49,261 bases of DNA from CAZGHS01 sp964525495 (GCA_964525495.1 CAZGHS010000011.1:1-49261), one strand, 5' to 3'. Numbered from the stretch's first letter, positions 22,697 to 31,355 are shown. Notes: generated by a model not told the origin, from the sequence alone. Program-made: numbers and translations.

Positions 22697-25267
22697 CTAG
22701 CACTTACTATATCCACACGCTTCACACTTATTGCATCCGTCCTGCAATATCAGTGCAGCTGATCCACATTTTGGACAGAGATCACGATGTCGAGTTCCCA
22801 TTTTACCCACTGAACCAGCGGTCTGCCCGGTAAACATATTCACTGTTTGTACATCGCCGTTATGAGACTCAGCGATCAATTTTTGCTTATCGAACAATGC
22901 GTTATGTTCACTTATAGCCTTCGCTACAGCATCAGCCAGTGAGCGCACTCTATTCGCTCCAAATCCGACTGACGAAGCGCCACCAATACCTGCAAGTTGA
23001 TCAACAATTGCATTAATCACCTGTTGCTTCGGCACTGTTGTTGGAATACGCAGCGCAAGTGAGATCAATCGACCAATTGCATCGGCATCAGCGTAAATAT
23101 CTGAACCAGCACGGCTAACAGTCAAGAATACTTCAAACATCTCACCATCGCCATCATGGTTCACAGTGACGTATCCTGTACCGACTGGAGTCTTCACTTT
23201 ATACGTACTACCTTGCAAAATATCTGGTCGCTCTCGCAAAGTATGCGCCAACTCTGGCTGCTCTACAGCGATCGGAATCTGAGCTGCGATAGGAGCAATC
23301 TTTTCTTCTTCCTTTTTCTTATCATCAAGTCGAGTCAACACTGCATCTCGTGATCCATCACGATAGAATGTCACACCCTTACAACCAGTATCATACGCCT
23401 TCATATACAATTCTTTAACTTGATCGATCGTGTAGTTGTTTGGAGCATTTACGGTCTTAGAAATAGACGAGTCAGTATATTTCTGTACTGTTGCCTGCAC
23501 TCTAACATGATCTTCTGGAGACAAATCTGCCGAATTCACAAAGTAATCTGGGATCGGTGTATTCTCTGGCACACTATTCTTCCACTCATCAAACAAAGGA
23601 TGGTAGATAATGTGTTCGCCTGTGCGATCTTTTCGATGCATAGCAAAGTCATATACTGGCTCAATTCCGCTTGAAGCACCCGCAAACAACGAAATTGTTC
23701 CTGTTGGAGCTTGAGACAAAAGTACCGCATTTCGGACACCATTTTCTGCAATTTTATCCTGAATATCTTGAGGCAATTTCTTAATAAAATACCCCTGCAT
23801 ATACTTCTCTTTATCAAAGTAAGGGAACGCGCCCTTCTCAGCAGAGATATTTGATGACTCATCGTATGCATTATCTCGAATAGTCTCGTAAATCTTCTCG
23901 ATCACAGGAATGGACTCATCAGATCCATAGCGAATCTTCATTTTGATCAACGCATCAGCAAGTCCCATCGTACCGAGACCGGTGCGACGTGTACCAAGCT
24001 GTTGCAATTTATTCTCTTCGAAGAAATAGAGGTTCGAATCAATAACATTATCCAACATACGCATAGCGACGCGTGAATGTTCGGCCAAAAGTTTCCAGTC
24101 CATCTCACCATCAACAACATATGCTGACAAATTCAAGGAACCAAGGTTACAGACACCCCATGCTGGAAGTCCCTGCTCACCACATGGATTCACACAGCGA
24201 ATATTCTCGTAATACCAGGTATTTGACCACTTATTATAACGCTCCATAAAGATAAATCCTGGCTCAGCACTTCTCCATGCAGCCTCACAGATTTTATCCC
24301 AAATATCTCGCGCACGAACTGTGCGGACAACTTTACCTTCCCACTTCAAATCCCAATCCTTATCTTCTTTAATCGCTTCCATAAATCCATCAGATGCAGC
24401 AATCGACAAATTCGCATGCTCTATCCAATGAGGCTTAGTTTTACAAGTTATAAACTCTTCAATATCTGGATGATCATCGTTAAGCATCAACATCAACGCA
24501 CCACGACGAGAACCACCCTGGTCAACCACATCGCCTGTCGCAACAGAATACAACTGTGCCCATGACATAGGACCTGATGATTTACCGTTTACTTTCTTAA
24601 TATACGCACCACGAGGTCGAAGTGTTGAAAGGTTAATACCAACACCACCAGCGCGAGCCATAATTTCAACCGTATCCTTCAAAGTATCAATAATTCCCCC
24701 ACGAGAATCATCTGGAGAAGGAACAACATAACAGTTGTAATACGTCACACCATAACCTGTACCGGCACCTGACAAAATACGACCTGCTGGAACAAAATGG
24801 AAATCTTTCATTGCATCATAAAACTTCTTCTCCCAATGCTTACGCATTTCTGGAGTTTTCTCAACCTGAGAAAGTCCCCAGGCAACACGTGTCCATACAT
24901 CTTCTGGAGAATCTTCAATCTGCATCCCTGTTTCATCACGCAGTGCAAACCGATCCATCAAAACAGTCTCGCGAACACCCTCAAGCTTTGTTTCTTTGCC
25001 ATGGTATTCAGTTCGCTGTCCAATATCAATATTAGACAGAAACGCTTCATTTGCAGCAATACTCTCGTAAATTTTCTTTAACATTTCATGCGAAGGTTCA
25101 AATCCTTCTTTAAATAAACCATCAAACAATGACTTAGCTTTATCATTTGATCGACCATACAAAGTTTTTGTCGATCCATTCTCTTCAGCACCACCACCGA
25201 TTACTTTAGTAAGTGGCACTTTTTTCTTTGATGCATTTTCGTTCACAACAGAGCTATCACTAGCCAT
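22697..25267 (-). CDS. nrdJ: Class II (B12-dependent) ribonucleoside-diphosphate reductase
   Basis: The 856-residue protein has the RNR barrel with NCYVVPSPDDSRGG, ARAGGVGINLS, NPCGEQGLPAWGVCNLGS (the Asn, Cys and Glu radical site) and APTGTISLFAGASSGIEPVY. A TSCPD domain (about 690-800) and a C-terminal zinc ribbon CPKCGS...CNKCEACGYSKC follow. This is the class II NrdJ layout, which uses adenosylcobalamin, needs no oxygen and has no small subunit. There is no ATP-cone at the N-terminus. AAGGAG five bases before the ATG is a strong ribosome binding site. NrdR lies upstream and CobO downstream, forming a coherent deoxyribonucleotide module. Confidence 0.96.
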   Translation of the reverse strand: MASDSSVVNENASKKKVPLTKVIGGGAEENGSTKTLYGRSNDKAKSLFDGLFKEGFEPSHEMLKKIYESIAANEAFLSNIDIGQRTEYHGKETKLEGVRETVLMDRFALRDETGMQIEDSPEDVWTRVAWGLSQVEKTPEMRKHWEKKFYDAMKDFHFVPAGRILSGAGTGYGVTYYNCYVVPSPDDSRGGIIDTLKDTVEIMARAGGVGINLSTLRPRGAYIKKVNGKSSGPMSWAQLYSVATGDVVDQGGSRRGALMLMLNDDHPDIEEFITCKTKPHWIEHANLSIAASDGFMEAIKEDKDWDLKWEGKVVRTVRARDIWDKICEAAWRSAEPGFIFMERYNKWSNTWYYENIRCVNPCGEQGLPAWGVCNLGSLNLSAYVVDGEMDWKLLAEHSRVAMRMLDNVIDSNLYFFEENKLQQLGTRRTGLGTMGLADALIKMKIRYGSDESIPVIEKIYETIRDNAYDESSNISAEKGAFPYFDKEKYMQGYFIKKLPQDIQDKIAENGVRNAVLLSQAPTGTISLFAGASSGIEPVYDFAMHRKDRTGEHIIYHPLFDEWKNSVPENTPIPDYFVNSADLSPEDHVRVQATVQKYTDSSISKTVNAPNNYTIDQVKELYMKAYDTGCKGVTFYRDGSRDAVLTRLDDKKKEEEKIAPIAAQIPIAVEQPELAHTLRERPDILQGSTYKVKTPVGTGYVTVNHDGDGEMFEVFLTVSRAGSDIYADADAIGRLISLALRIPTTVPKQQVINAIVDQLAGIGGASSVGFGANRVRSLADAVAKAISEHNALFDKQKLIAESHNGDVQTVNMFTGQTAGSVGKMGTRHRDLCPKCGSAALILQDGCNKCEACGYSKC

Positions 25268-25304
25268 ATAAGCTCCTTAAAATAAAATAGTAATTAATTA
25301 ATAA

Positions 25305-25382
25305 GTCATCCTGAATCTGTCTCAGGACCTCAACATTAGCTTTCTAAAAATTTTTGGGGTACTAAAATAAATTCAGCATGAC
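25305..25382. repeat. Imperfect inverted repeat between nrdR and nrdJ
   Basis: GTCATCCTGAAT and ATTCAGCATGAC are inverted copies (11 of 12 bases) separated by 54 bases. The arm sequence resembles ends of short palindromic intergenic repeats seen in many bacteria. No second copy was noticed in the window. Confidence 0.5.
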
Positions 25383-25395
25383 AAAAAGAATATTG

Positions 25396-25881
25396 TCATG
25401 ACAGATAGCTACCTCCTTTCTCAACTGATTTTGAATGAATAAGTCGTCCAACTTCTTTTTGAAAATCATCAACATCAGCAAATGACCTATAAATAGACGC
25501 AAATCGTATATATGCAACATTATCTAATTGTTTTAACTTATCCATAACTAAATTCCCAATATCCATACTCGGAATTTCTACCGTATCTTTTCTTCGTAAT
25601 TCACCTTCAATCTCAGTTACTATCATCTCAATCCGCTCGTCATTCACTCCACGCTTCCAAGTCGCTTGCTTAATACCATAAATAATTTTTGTTCGATCAA
25701 ACGGCTCTTTCTGACCAGTCTTTTTCAAAACAACTAAATCCAAAAGTTCAGGTCGTTCATAACTCGTAAATCGCTTTGAACACTTCTCGCATTCTCGACG
25801 TCTTCGTGTTATACCTAAATGGTCATCGTCTCTTTTGTCCAAAACACGCGTATCATGATGATTGCAATACGGACACTTCAT
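25396..25881 (-). CDS. nrdR: Transcriptional repressor NrdR
   Basis: The 161-residue protein has the NrdR zinc ribbon MKCPYCNHHDTRVLDKR...RRRRECEKCSKRFTSYER and then an ATP-cone (about 49-139, VLKKTGQKEPFDRTKI). It senses ATP/dATP and represses ribonucleotide reductase genes through paired NrdR boxes. It lies directly upstream of nrdJ on the same strand, about 130 bases apart. No clear box pair was found before nrdJ; one imperfect candidate lies upstream of nrdR itself. A slightly longer C-terminal tail (KSVEKGGSYLS) is normal for the family. Confidence 0.96.
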   Translation of the reverse strand: MKCPYCNHHDTRVLDKRDDDHLGITRRRRECEKCSKRFTSYERPELLDLVVLKKTGQKEPFDRTKIIYGIKQATWKRGVNDERIEMIVTEIEGELRRKDTVEIPSMDIGNLVMDKLKQLDNVAYIRFASIYRSFADVDDFQKEVGRLIHSKSVEKGGSYLS

Positions 25882-25911
25882 ATTCGGTAAACCTACGGAT
25901 AATTTCTAAAA

Positions 25912-25927
25912 CCACAACATCTTGTTA
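25912..25927. promoter_or_regulatory. Possible single NrdR box
   Basis: The 16-mer CCACAACATCTTGTTA resembles NrdR boxes of the ACAC-AT-GTGT type at about 13 positions and is partly palindromic. It sits 31-46 bases upstream of nrdR. NrdR boxes normally come in pairs; the partner is not seen, so this is weak. Confidence 0.25.
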
Positions 25928-26039
25928 ACTAATATCATTTAAGATCAATTACTAGTATCCGTCAAGCAGATGAATAATTTATTAAATAAACCAAAAAAGA
26001 ATACTTAGCTCGAATTAATCGAGAAGAGGAGAAATCAAT

Positions 26040-26354
26040 TTAAAATCGTTTATAGATTTTGGAAAGCTTGTAAAAACCCGCAGCAATCATCACAAACGCA
26101 AATGACACAGCAGTCCCATAGATAACATCTTCCCATTTATAGCCACCAATACGTTGAAAGCTATTAAAATCAACAGTACGATTCAAAAGATCCGCTACAG
26201 AAATGAGCGCGCTGATAATAATGCCGACTGACAAATACATCAGAGCACTACCAATCACACCCTGATATCGTTTTGTTGAAAATAAAAGAAAAACGAGAGC
26301 TGCTAAAATAGCAAGAATATTGGCCCACTGAACTACGAACAAAAGTGTTTCCAT
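26040..26354 (-). CDS. Small hypothetical membrane protein
   Basis: The 104-residue protein has four hydrophobic segments (about 5-25, 33-55 and two closely spaced at 80-98) separated by a polar loop containing DLLNRTVDFNSFQRIGGYKWED. The family is not recognised. TATAGT on the minus strand ends eight bases before the ATG, giving a leaderless start. It stands alone between nrdR and the tsaD region and has no obvious partner. Confidence 0.55.
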   Translation of the reverse strand: METLLFVVQWANILAILAALVFLLFSTKRYQGVIGSALMYLSVGIIISALISVADLLNRTVDFNSFQRIGGYKWEDVIYGTAVSFAFVMIAAGFYKLSKIYKRF

Positions 26355-26362
26355 AAATTTAA

Positions 26363-26368
26363 ACTATA
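26363..26368 (-). promoter_or_regulatory. -10 box of a leaderless promoter (small membrane protein)
   Basis: TATAGT on the minus strand ends eight bases before the ATG at 26354. Confidence 0.4.
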
Positions 26369-26423
26369 CATCTACAGTAGTAAAAGCAAAAACACTTTGT
26401 CAACACGCAGCTAGTCTGCTACC

Positions 26424-26678
26424 ATGCAGTCAATGAAAAGATCACAAGAAACACTCGGAGCAAAAACCAAAGAAGTTGTAGGAAAGGCAGTAAAAGCGGT
26501 AGTCCCTCAAAGAATTCAGGAGGTTCTTGGCATGACTCCCCCTAGACGAGACTGGAGCAGTAGCCAACTGGATTTAAACCCTTTCAAAAAACGACCACTC
26601 AGTAGGTCGCAAGAGCTTAGAAGATATGAAGAAGCAGATACTAATCTTGGAGATTATCTAAAAAATCGAGGCTTATAA
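26424..26678 (+). CDS. Small basic hypothetical protein
   Basis: The 84-residue protein is rich in Lys and Arg (early AKTKEVVGKAVKAVVPQRIQEVLG, later PPRRDW and FKKRPLSRSQELRRYEE). It has no membrane helix and no motif I recognise. The early stretch could form an amphipathic helix. It ends inside the last codons of the convergent tsaD gene (six-base overlap). Alternative ATG at 26433. Its reality rests on a clean frame in a gap otherwise without genes. Confidence 0.45.
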   Translation: MQSMKRSQETLGAKTKEVVGKAVKAVVPQRIQEVLGMTPPRRDWSSSQLDLNPFKKRPLSRSQELRRYEEADTNLGDYLKNRGL

Positions 26679-27728
26679 ACTCAACACCGGATCACGATCC
26701 AATTTCTCAATATCAACAAACTCTCCCCGCATCGCTTTAAAATACGCAGCCACGCCGATCATCCCAGCATTATCTCCAATCAATTTCTTATCAGTAGGAA
26801 AATGAATCCGAAATCGTATTCCAAATTTCCCACGGAATTTATTCCGCAAATACTGATTCGCAGATACTCCGCCACCCACAACAATATCCTTAATATTATG
26901 ATCAAGCTGCAATTTCTTAAAGGCGTACTCCATCTTCACAATCAAAGACTCTACCGCAGCGACCTGAAAGGATGCAGCCACATCGCACATAATCTGCTTA
27001 TACTCCTGAGCACTCACAGTCTCTTTCATCGGCAAAATATCCCGCTTCATCATATACAACACGGCCGTCTTTAAACCAGAATAGCTAAAATCTGCTCCAG
27101 GATTCTTCAACATAGGTATCGGCAAAGGAAAGCGCTTTGCATTGCCTGCTTTAGCTAACTCTTCAATCATCGGTCCACCGGGATATCCCAACTCCAACAT
27201 ACGCGCGACTTTATCAAAAGCCTCACCAATAGCATCATCCAAAGTTTTACCAATGATTTCGTACTTCCCATGATCAGTCATCAATACCAATTCCGTATGA
27301 CCACCAGATATCAAAACAGCCAACAAAGGCAACGAATATTCCACTTCAGGCAATCCTTTTGAATTCTTAGCCAAGTTAGAATAAATATGCCCTTCCATAT
27401 GGTTCACCGCGATCAACGGCTTTCCATATTCCCGAGCTAACTCCTTAGCTTTAGCAACACCGATCTCCAAGGCAATCGACAGACCAGGACCATATGTCAC
27501 CGCAATCGCATCCATATCAGCGACCGACATTCTTACCTGTTTCAGCGCACTCTGTAGAACAGGATCAATATTCTCCTGATGCATCCGCTTCGCAATTCCT
27601 GGTACAACTCCGCCCCACTGTTTATGCACTTCAATCTGAGACGAAATTTTGTTCATCAAAACTCGATCGTTTTCTACAATCGCAACGGACGTTTCATCAC
27701 ATGATGTTTCAATAGCTAAAATTTTCAT
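26673..27728 (-). CDS. tsaD: tRNA N6-adenosine threonylcarbamoyltransferase TsaD
   Basis: The 351-residue protein has the ASKHA fold of TsaD/Kae1: ETSCDETSVAIV at the N-terminus, the metal-binding HMEGHIYS, LISGGHTELVL, the GEAFDKVARML segment, FSYSGLKTA and the C-terminal GDNAGMIGVAA. It transfers threonylcarbamoyl to A37 of ANN-decoding tRNAs. Its ATG overlaps the stop of the TsaC-TsaE fusion gene (ATGA), so three of the bacterial t6A components are produced from two coupled cistrons. TsaB is not seen in the window. Confidence 0.96.
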   Translation of the reverse strand: MKILAIETSCDETSVAIVENDRVLMNKISSQIEVHKQWGGVVPGIAKRMHQENIDPVLQSALKQVRMSVADMDAIAVTYGPGLSIALEIGVAKAKELAREYGKPLIAVNHMEGHIYSNLAKNSKGLPEVEYSLPLLAVLISGGHTELVLMTDHGKYEIIGKTLDDAIGEAFDKVARMLELGYPGGPMIEELAKAGNAKRFPLPIPMLKNPGADFSYSGLKTAVLYMMKRDILPMKETVSAQEYKQIMCDVAASFQVAAVESLIVKMEYAFKKLQLDHNIKDIVVGGGVSANQYLRNKFRGKFGIRFRIHFPTDKKLIGDNAGMIGVAAYFKAMRGEFVDIEKLDRDPVLSL

Positions 27729-28828
27729 ACAGTGAAATCACTTACTACAATCTTCCTATCAGTTAAACTCTCTCCATAATCCAACTTCACCCAAATTATT
27801 ACAGCATCCTCAGATACTCGCTCCAACAATTCACTCACCTTATCTGCCCACTCCACTACAAACACATTCCCCTCAGAAACCTGTTCAACAAAATGCAATT
27901 CTTCAAGTTCAGCTTGCTCGAACAAACGCCAGGTATCTATATGAAACAATTTTGGTTTTCGCTCCTGCGCATAAGAACCTTCAACAAACGGAATCACATA
28001 TTCCCGCTCAATAATAAATGTAGGCGACTGGATCGCTTCGGTAATTCCCAAAGCTCGACCAATTCCCTTTGTCATCTCTGTTTTACCCGCACCCAAGTCC
28101 CCCTGCAAAGCAAAAATCACAGATTTATATCCTAAATACTGCTGATATTTTTTCAACAAATCATACCCAATCTTCTGAGTTTCCTCAGGTGCATGCGAAT
28201 CATACTCCGCAACAGGTGTTAGCTTAAGAGAACCTTGTCGCAACACCACTTCCTGATTCAACGTAGTATCCACAACAGTTGAAGGTTCTCGCCGTGGCAA
28301 CTCACCAGCATCTATCACCAGATCAATCAAGTTTTTTTGTTTCTCAGAAATATTATCAAAAATATCCTGCACACTATACGGCCGTTTTTTATACGACGCA
28401 TTCGCCGAAGTAGCCGTAATTGGTCTACCAAAATTTTTCACCAGCTCCCTCACTAATTCATAGTCCGGAATGCGTATACCCAATGTCCCGGTTTCAGACT
28501 CTACACCCTGTGCAACCTTTCCCAGGCTCTTAGAAACTACCGTCAGAGGCCCTGGAAGAAAATTAGTATACAAATTTCTCGCAACAGCATTTACATCCAC
28601 AAACGCCTCCGCCATAGCACTACCGTCCACCGCAATAGACATCGGCTTTCCTTCACGTCGAGATTTGTACTGCACCAATCGATCTGCCGCAGCCTGATTC
28701 GTCGCATCCACTCCGATCCCATACACAGTCTCTGTTGGATACACGACAATGCCACCGTTTCTAAGCACAGAAACAGCTTCAGAAATGACCTGTTCTACAG
28801 GCATATCAGTCAACTTAACAATTTTCAT
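27725..28828 (-). CDS. TsaC-TsaE fusion (threonylcarbamoyl-AMP synthase plus ATPase)
   Basis: Residues 1-200 are a YrdC/Sua5 domain (YPTETVYGIGVDA, KSRREGKPMSI, LPGPLTVV, ATSANAS), which makes threonylcarbamoyl-AMP from Thr, bicarbonate and ATP. Residues about 205-367 are a TsaE P-loop domain (LQGDLGAGKTEMTKGIGRALG, QSPTFIIEREY, the HIDTWRL strand), which drives the TsaD-TsaB complex. In most bacteria these are separate genes; the fusion would couple synthesis of the intermediate to the ATPase switch. The region after the YrdC core lacks the Sua5 C-terminal domain. TATAAT nine bases before the ATG indicates a leaderless start. Confidence 0.93.
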   Translation of the reverse strand: MKIVKLTDMPVEQVISEAVSVLRNGGIVVYPTETVYGIGVDATNQAAADRLVQYKSRREGKPMSIAVDGSAMAEAFVDVNAVARNLYTNFLPGPLTVVSKSLGKVAQGVESETGTLGIRIPDYELVRELVKNFGRPITATSANASYKKRPYSVQDIFDNISEKQKNLIDLVIDAGELPRREPSTVVDTTLNQEVVLRQGSLKLTPVAEYDSHAPEETQKIGYDLLKKYQQYLGYKSVIFALQGDLGAGKTEMTKGIGRALGITEAIQSPTFIIEREYVIPFVEGSYAQERKPKLFHIDTWRLFEQAELEELHFVEQVSEGNVFVVEWADKVSELLERVSEDAVIIWVKLDYGESLTDRKIVVSDFTV

Positions 28829-28837
28829 AATGGAAAG

Positions 28838-28843
28838 ATTATA
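28838..28843 (-). promoter_or_regulatory. -10 box of a leaderless promoter (t6A genes)
   Basis: A perfect TATAAT on the minus strand ends nine bases before the ATG at 28828. Confidence 0.45.
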
Positions 28844-28866
28844 CTATATATGAAGCAAAAACGCAG

Positions 28867-29310
28867 TTAAAAACCTTTAGTAGCTCGCTTAGCCAAAGAC
28901 CTACCCTTATTCTGTAACCACTTGATCCGATCGGAAATATCTTCAGAAACATCATCAACTTTATCCTGCACCCGCTCAACAGTATCCACAACTTTCTCTT
29001 CAACCTGTTTGACCACTGTCTCTCGTTTCTCTGTATCACGAACCGAACCGTTCAGTTGTTTCAGTTCATCATACACAGACAGGAAAAAGTCAGACACATC
29101 GACAGGGTCCACTTCCTTCTCTTTTTTCTTCTCATCTACCTTATCTATCGCTCGCTCCAGAGCATCCACAAAATCATCTCCCACGTCTTTCAACTGAGAC
29201 CGAATCTGTTTACCCTTCGGATGAGCCATCACAGCAGCGCCTACACCGCCAACCACAGCCGCAACCAAAGCGAAACCAAGAAAATTTGAAGAGGACTTTT
29301 TGTTATTCAT
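28867..29310 (-). CDS. YtxH-like membrane-anchored protein
   Basis: From the ATG at 29310 the protein has 147 residues: a short N-terminus, one Gly/Ala-rich membrane helix (about 9-30, FLGFALVAAVVGGVGAAVMA) followed by HPKGKQIRSQL, the usual YtxH-like pattern, then a long charged helix rich in Lys, Glu, Asp and Val, probably coiled coil. YtxH-like proteins are small stress-linked membrane proteins of unknown mechanism. It overlaps the upstream DUF948-like gene by eight bases, and such pairs are common in Gram-positives. Confidence 0.65.
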   Translation of the reverse strand: MNNKKSSSNFLGFALVAAVVGGVGAAVMAHPKGKQIRSQLKDVGDDFVDALERAIDKVDEKKKEKEVDPVDVSDFFLSVYDELKQLNGSVRDTEKRETVVKQVEEKVVDTVERVQDKVDDVSEDISDRIKWLQNKGRSLAKRATKGF

Positions 29311-29572
29311 CCTTACGTCGGAATGATTTATACAACCGGACACCTTCTCTAAGACCATTTACAATACTTCCCCAGCCTTGAATCTTTGTCAGGCTACTAA
29401 CTGGGCTTTTGACCATATCAGTAATATCTGCAGCATTAGCTAGAGTTCGCTGAAAAAGCTTCAACGTCACACGCAATTCCTGCAAAATATAATAAACCTG
29501 TACACCAAGGAATAGAAGTAAGGCTGTTAAAAGAACGAGTGAGGTAATTAAAATTATCTGTAAAACATCCAT
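29303..29572 (-). CDS. DUF948-like single-span membrane protein
   Basis: The 89-residue protein has one long membrane helix (about 4-28, IILITSLVLLTALLLFLGVQVYYI) followed by an amphipathic helix with LRVTLKLFQRTLANAADITDMVKSPV. This fits DUF948-type proteins, which commonly precede YtxH-like genes. Function is unknown. It is the first gene of a two-gene set; a large hairpin (29629-29692) lies just upstream. Confidence 0.55.
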   Translation of the reverse strand: MDVLQIILITSLVLLTALLLFLGVQVYYILQELRVTLKLFQRTLANAADITDMVKSPVSSLTKIQGWGSIVNGLREGVRLYKSFRRKDE

Positions 29573-29628
29573 AACAATATTAAATGATTTTACAGACTCA
29601 GCGTCAAGCAGCTATAAATACAAAAGAG

Positions 29629-29692
29629 GGCCGGTCGGTGATACTATAATTTGCTTTTACGCATTTTATATTTTATGTATCACCTCCCGGCC
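29629..29692 (-). other. Large hairpin with buried Shine-Dalgarno-like sequence and micro-ORF loop
   Basis: Two 16-base arms (29629-29644 and 29677-29692) pair at 14 positions around a 32-base AT-rich loop. On the minus strand the first arm contains GGAGGTGATA, a near-perfect Shine-Dalgarno sequence, and the loop holds a six-codon frame (MRKSKL, 29664 down to 29644). After the second arm comes CTCTTTTG. It could be the terminator of the 30996-29722 gene, a leader device of the downstream membrane-protein pair, or both. Confidence 0.5.
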
Positions 29693-29721
29693 GCTCCCGC
29701 TAATTATCGTTGAGATTAAGT

Positions 29722-30996
29722 TTAGGGACGTTCATAGGGATAGACAAGTTTCTCATTAGCAATGCATTCGCGACGATTCGTCACATACACTCCTACGACT
29801 TGCCCTTTCTCGACCATGACCCCCATCGGATAGAACTCAAAACCTGAATCCGTAAGCCGATCCAACGGTCGCGCGCTGTTCCAATTGCAGCTGTCATCAA
29901 AATGTTCGACGACACGAACAGAACCCTGAGTGGTATATGACATGTAGTACAGTTCGCCACCATAGGTGTTGTGCTGAAACGCTACGATCTTCGGGCCAAA
30001 GTTGTCAAAAACGACATAGATCGGCCTTCCCCAGATCGGAATGTTATCAGCTGTGTAGCTACTTATCATTCCATGCTCTTCAAACGGCTGCGGTGCTATT
30101 GCAGTCGGAATGGAAACCGGGAGCGAAGGATCATCGGCCGCTGATGCCAAGCTCATAGTGTCAGGTGATTGCCCGCCACCAGGAGTACTGTGCTCAGCTT
30201 GACGAGAAGTCGCATCGTACATAGGCGGGTTCATCTGACCTACCTCAACCGATGCAGGACTTACTAAAAGCAAGCCAACGGCCGCTCCTGCAAGAAATAC
30301 AATCAGGCTGAACAAAATCGCCCAGAGAATTGCTCCCCAGGTACGATCGACGAACATCGCAACCCTCTGCATTCCAGCAGAAAAGCCACGTTCAACATTG
30401 ACTGCACTACGCATAAAACTACGCCATGCAGTTGACTTTACAACTCGCCGCCGGACTTTGTCCCTCTCATATCGAATGTATCGACTCAAGGCCGACATCA
30501 TTCGATCAAACGACTGATCATATGCTGCCGCGGCTTTGCGCAGATCCTCCCGTGGAGTCCTTGGCGCCATACCATGATGAGCAACCACTTTTTCCTTGTA
30601 GTTACTCGATACGAATGGCAGGTACTGTCGAATCGATGGCAGTGCCCTCGACGTCTCATGAATAATAGGCCCAGGATGGTTAGGAGACATCGTCTTCTGG
30701 AACCTCAGATCAGCAATCTGACTTCGCAGACTACTATTCTCAACTTGAAGACGAGCCTGTGTTGCAAGGTGCCGGGAGATCTCCCTACGAAGATATTCAA
30801 CTTCGCTAGGAATCCCTTCAGACACATACTGCATTCCCACAGGACGTGGCCACCGAAGCTTACTAGACTGACATTCCAAAAGTTGCGCTTGAAGCGCTTT
30901 CTTCTCGCGTAGCAAACGAACAACCTCCGACTGGGTTGGACCCCTGCGCGGTGCAACATGCACAAGCAGGCCAAAAGGAATTGGCTTTCTGTTCAT
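29722..30996 (-). CDS. Hypothetical coiled-coil transmembrane protein
   Basis: From the ATG at 30996 (AGGAG eight bases upstream) the protein has 424 residues. Residues 20-105 look like an interrupted coiled coil, 150-200 are strongly basic, 220-246 form one membrane helix, and 290-424 form an extracellular domain with IYVVFDNFGPKIVAFQ, FEFYPMGVMVEKGQVVGVYV and two cysteines (DDSCN, RRECIA) able to form a disulfide. The family is not recognised. Base composition and codon choice are visibly more GC-rich than in neighbouring genes, and the strong ribosome site is unlike most starts here, so recent acquisition is possible. The frame could begin nine codons earlier, but with no ribosome site. 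Confidence 0.7.
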   Translation of the reverse strand: MNRKPIPFGLLVHVAPRRGPTQSEVVRLLREKKALQAQLLECQSSKLRWPRPVGMQYVSEGIPSEVEYLRREISRHLATQARLQVENSSLRSQIADLRFQKTMSPNHPGPIIHETSRALPSIRQYLPFVSSNYKEKVVAHHGMAPRTPREDLRKAAAAYDQSFDRMMSALSRYIRYERDKVRRRVVKSTAWRSFMRSAVNVERGFSAGMQRVAMFVDRTWGAILWAILFSLIVFLAGAAVGLLLVSPASVEVGQMNPPMYDATSRQAEHSTPGGGQSPDTMSLASAADDPSLPVSIPTAIAPQPFEEHGMISSYTADNIPIWGRPIYVVFDNFGPKIVAFQHNTYGGELYYMSYTTQGSVRVVEHFDDSCNWNSARPLDRLTDSGFEFYPMGVMVEKGQVVGVYVTNRRECIANEKLVYPYERP

Positions 30997-31038
30997 GGGG
31001 TGGCTCCTCTTATCACTAAACAATGACTCACAATGTCA

Positions 31039-31129
31039 CTGGTTACAAACCAGAAGCCTCGTAGTTCTCGTCACTAAAGAACAGGCAAAGTAGGCTCAGA
31101 AATCAGTGCAAATCCAAACCCACTTTGCC
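31039..31129 (-). other. Hairpins in the long leader of the 29722-30996 gene
   Basis: Two stems lie between the start codon and the inferred promoter. The first is CTGGTT-ACA-AACCAG (31039-31053, perfect). The second has arms GGCAAAGTAGG and CCCACTTTGCC (31084-31094 and 31119-31129, 10 of 11 paired) around 24 bases. No known riboswitch class was recognised. The rest of the gap (31130-31459) shows only the promoter and the hairpin at 31415-31450. Confidence 0.4.
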
Positions 31130-31326
31130 GGTTCCTTAAAGTGACAAATTAAATCTCAAACGTAAATAGCAGGGAGAAACTGACCGCGAAAAGGATTTAG
31201 AAATAAAATAAGCTCACTAAACGTAAGTTATTCTAAACATCTAAATAATTCTTTCCCAATCAATAGACTCCCTACTGGATGTAAATGTGCTTGTTTGAGC
31301 TCAGATACAATAACCTAAGCTCTATT

Positions 31327-31355
31327 ATTATAGCACATTTTGACCTAAATGTAAA
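31327..31355 (-). promoter_or_regulatory. Sigma-70-type promoter with long leader
   Basis: On the minus strand: TTTACA, 17 bases, TATAAT. It is among the best promoters in the window and points at the gene starting at 30996, implying a leader of about 320 bases. Confidence 0.6.

Noticed and set aside
31084..31129. tRNA gene or known riboswitch in the 31.0-31.45 kb gap
   Set aside because: No acceptor/T-arm pattern (GGTTCGA-type loop) and no recognisable riboswitch core; only simple hairpins.
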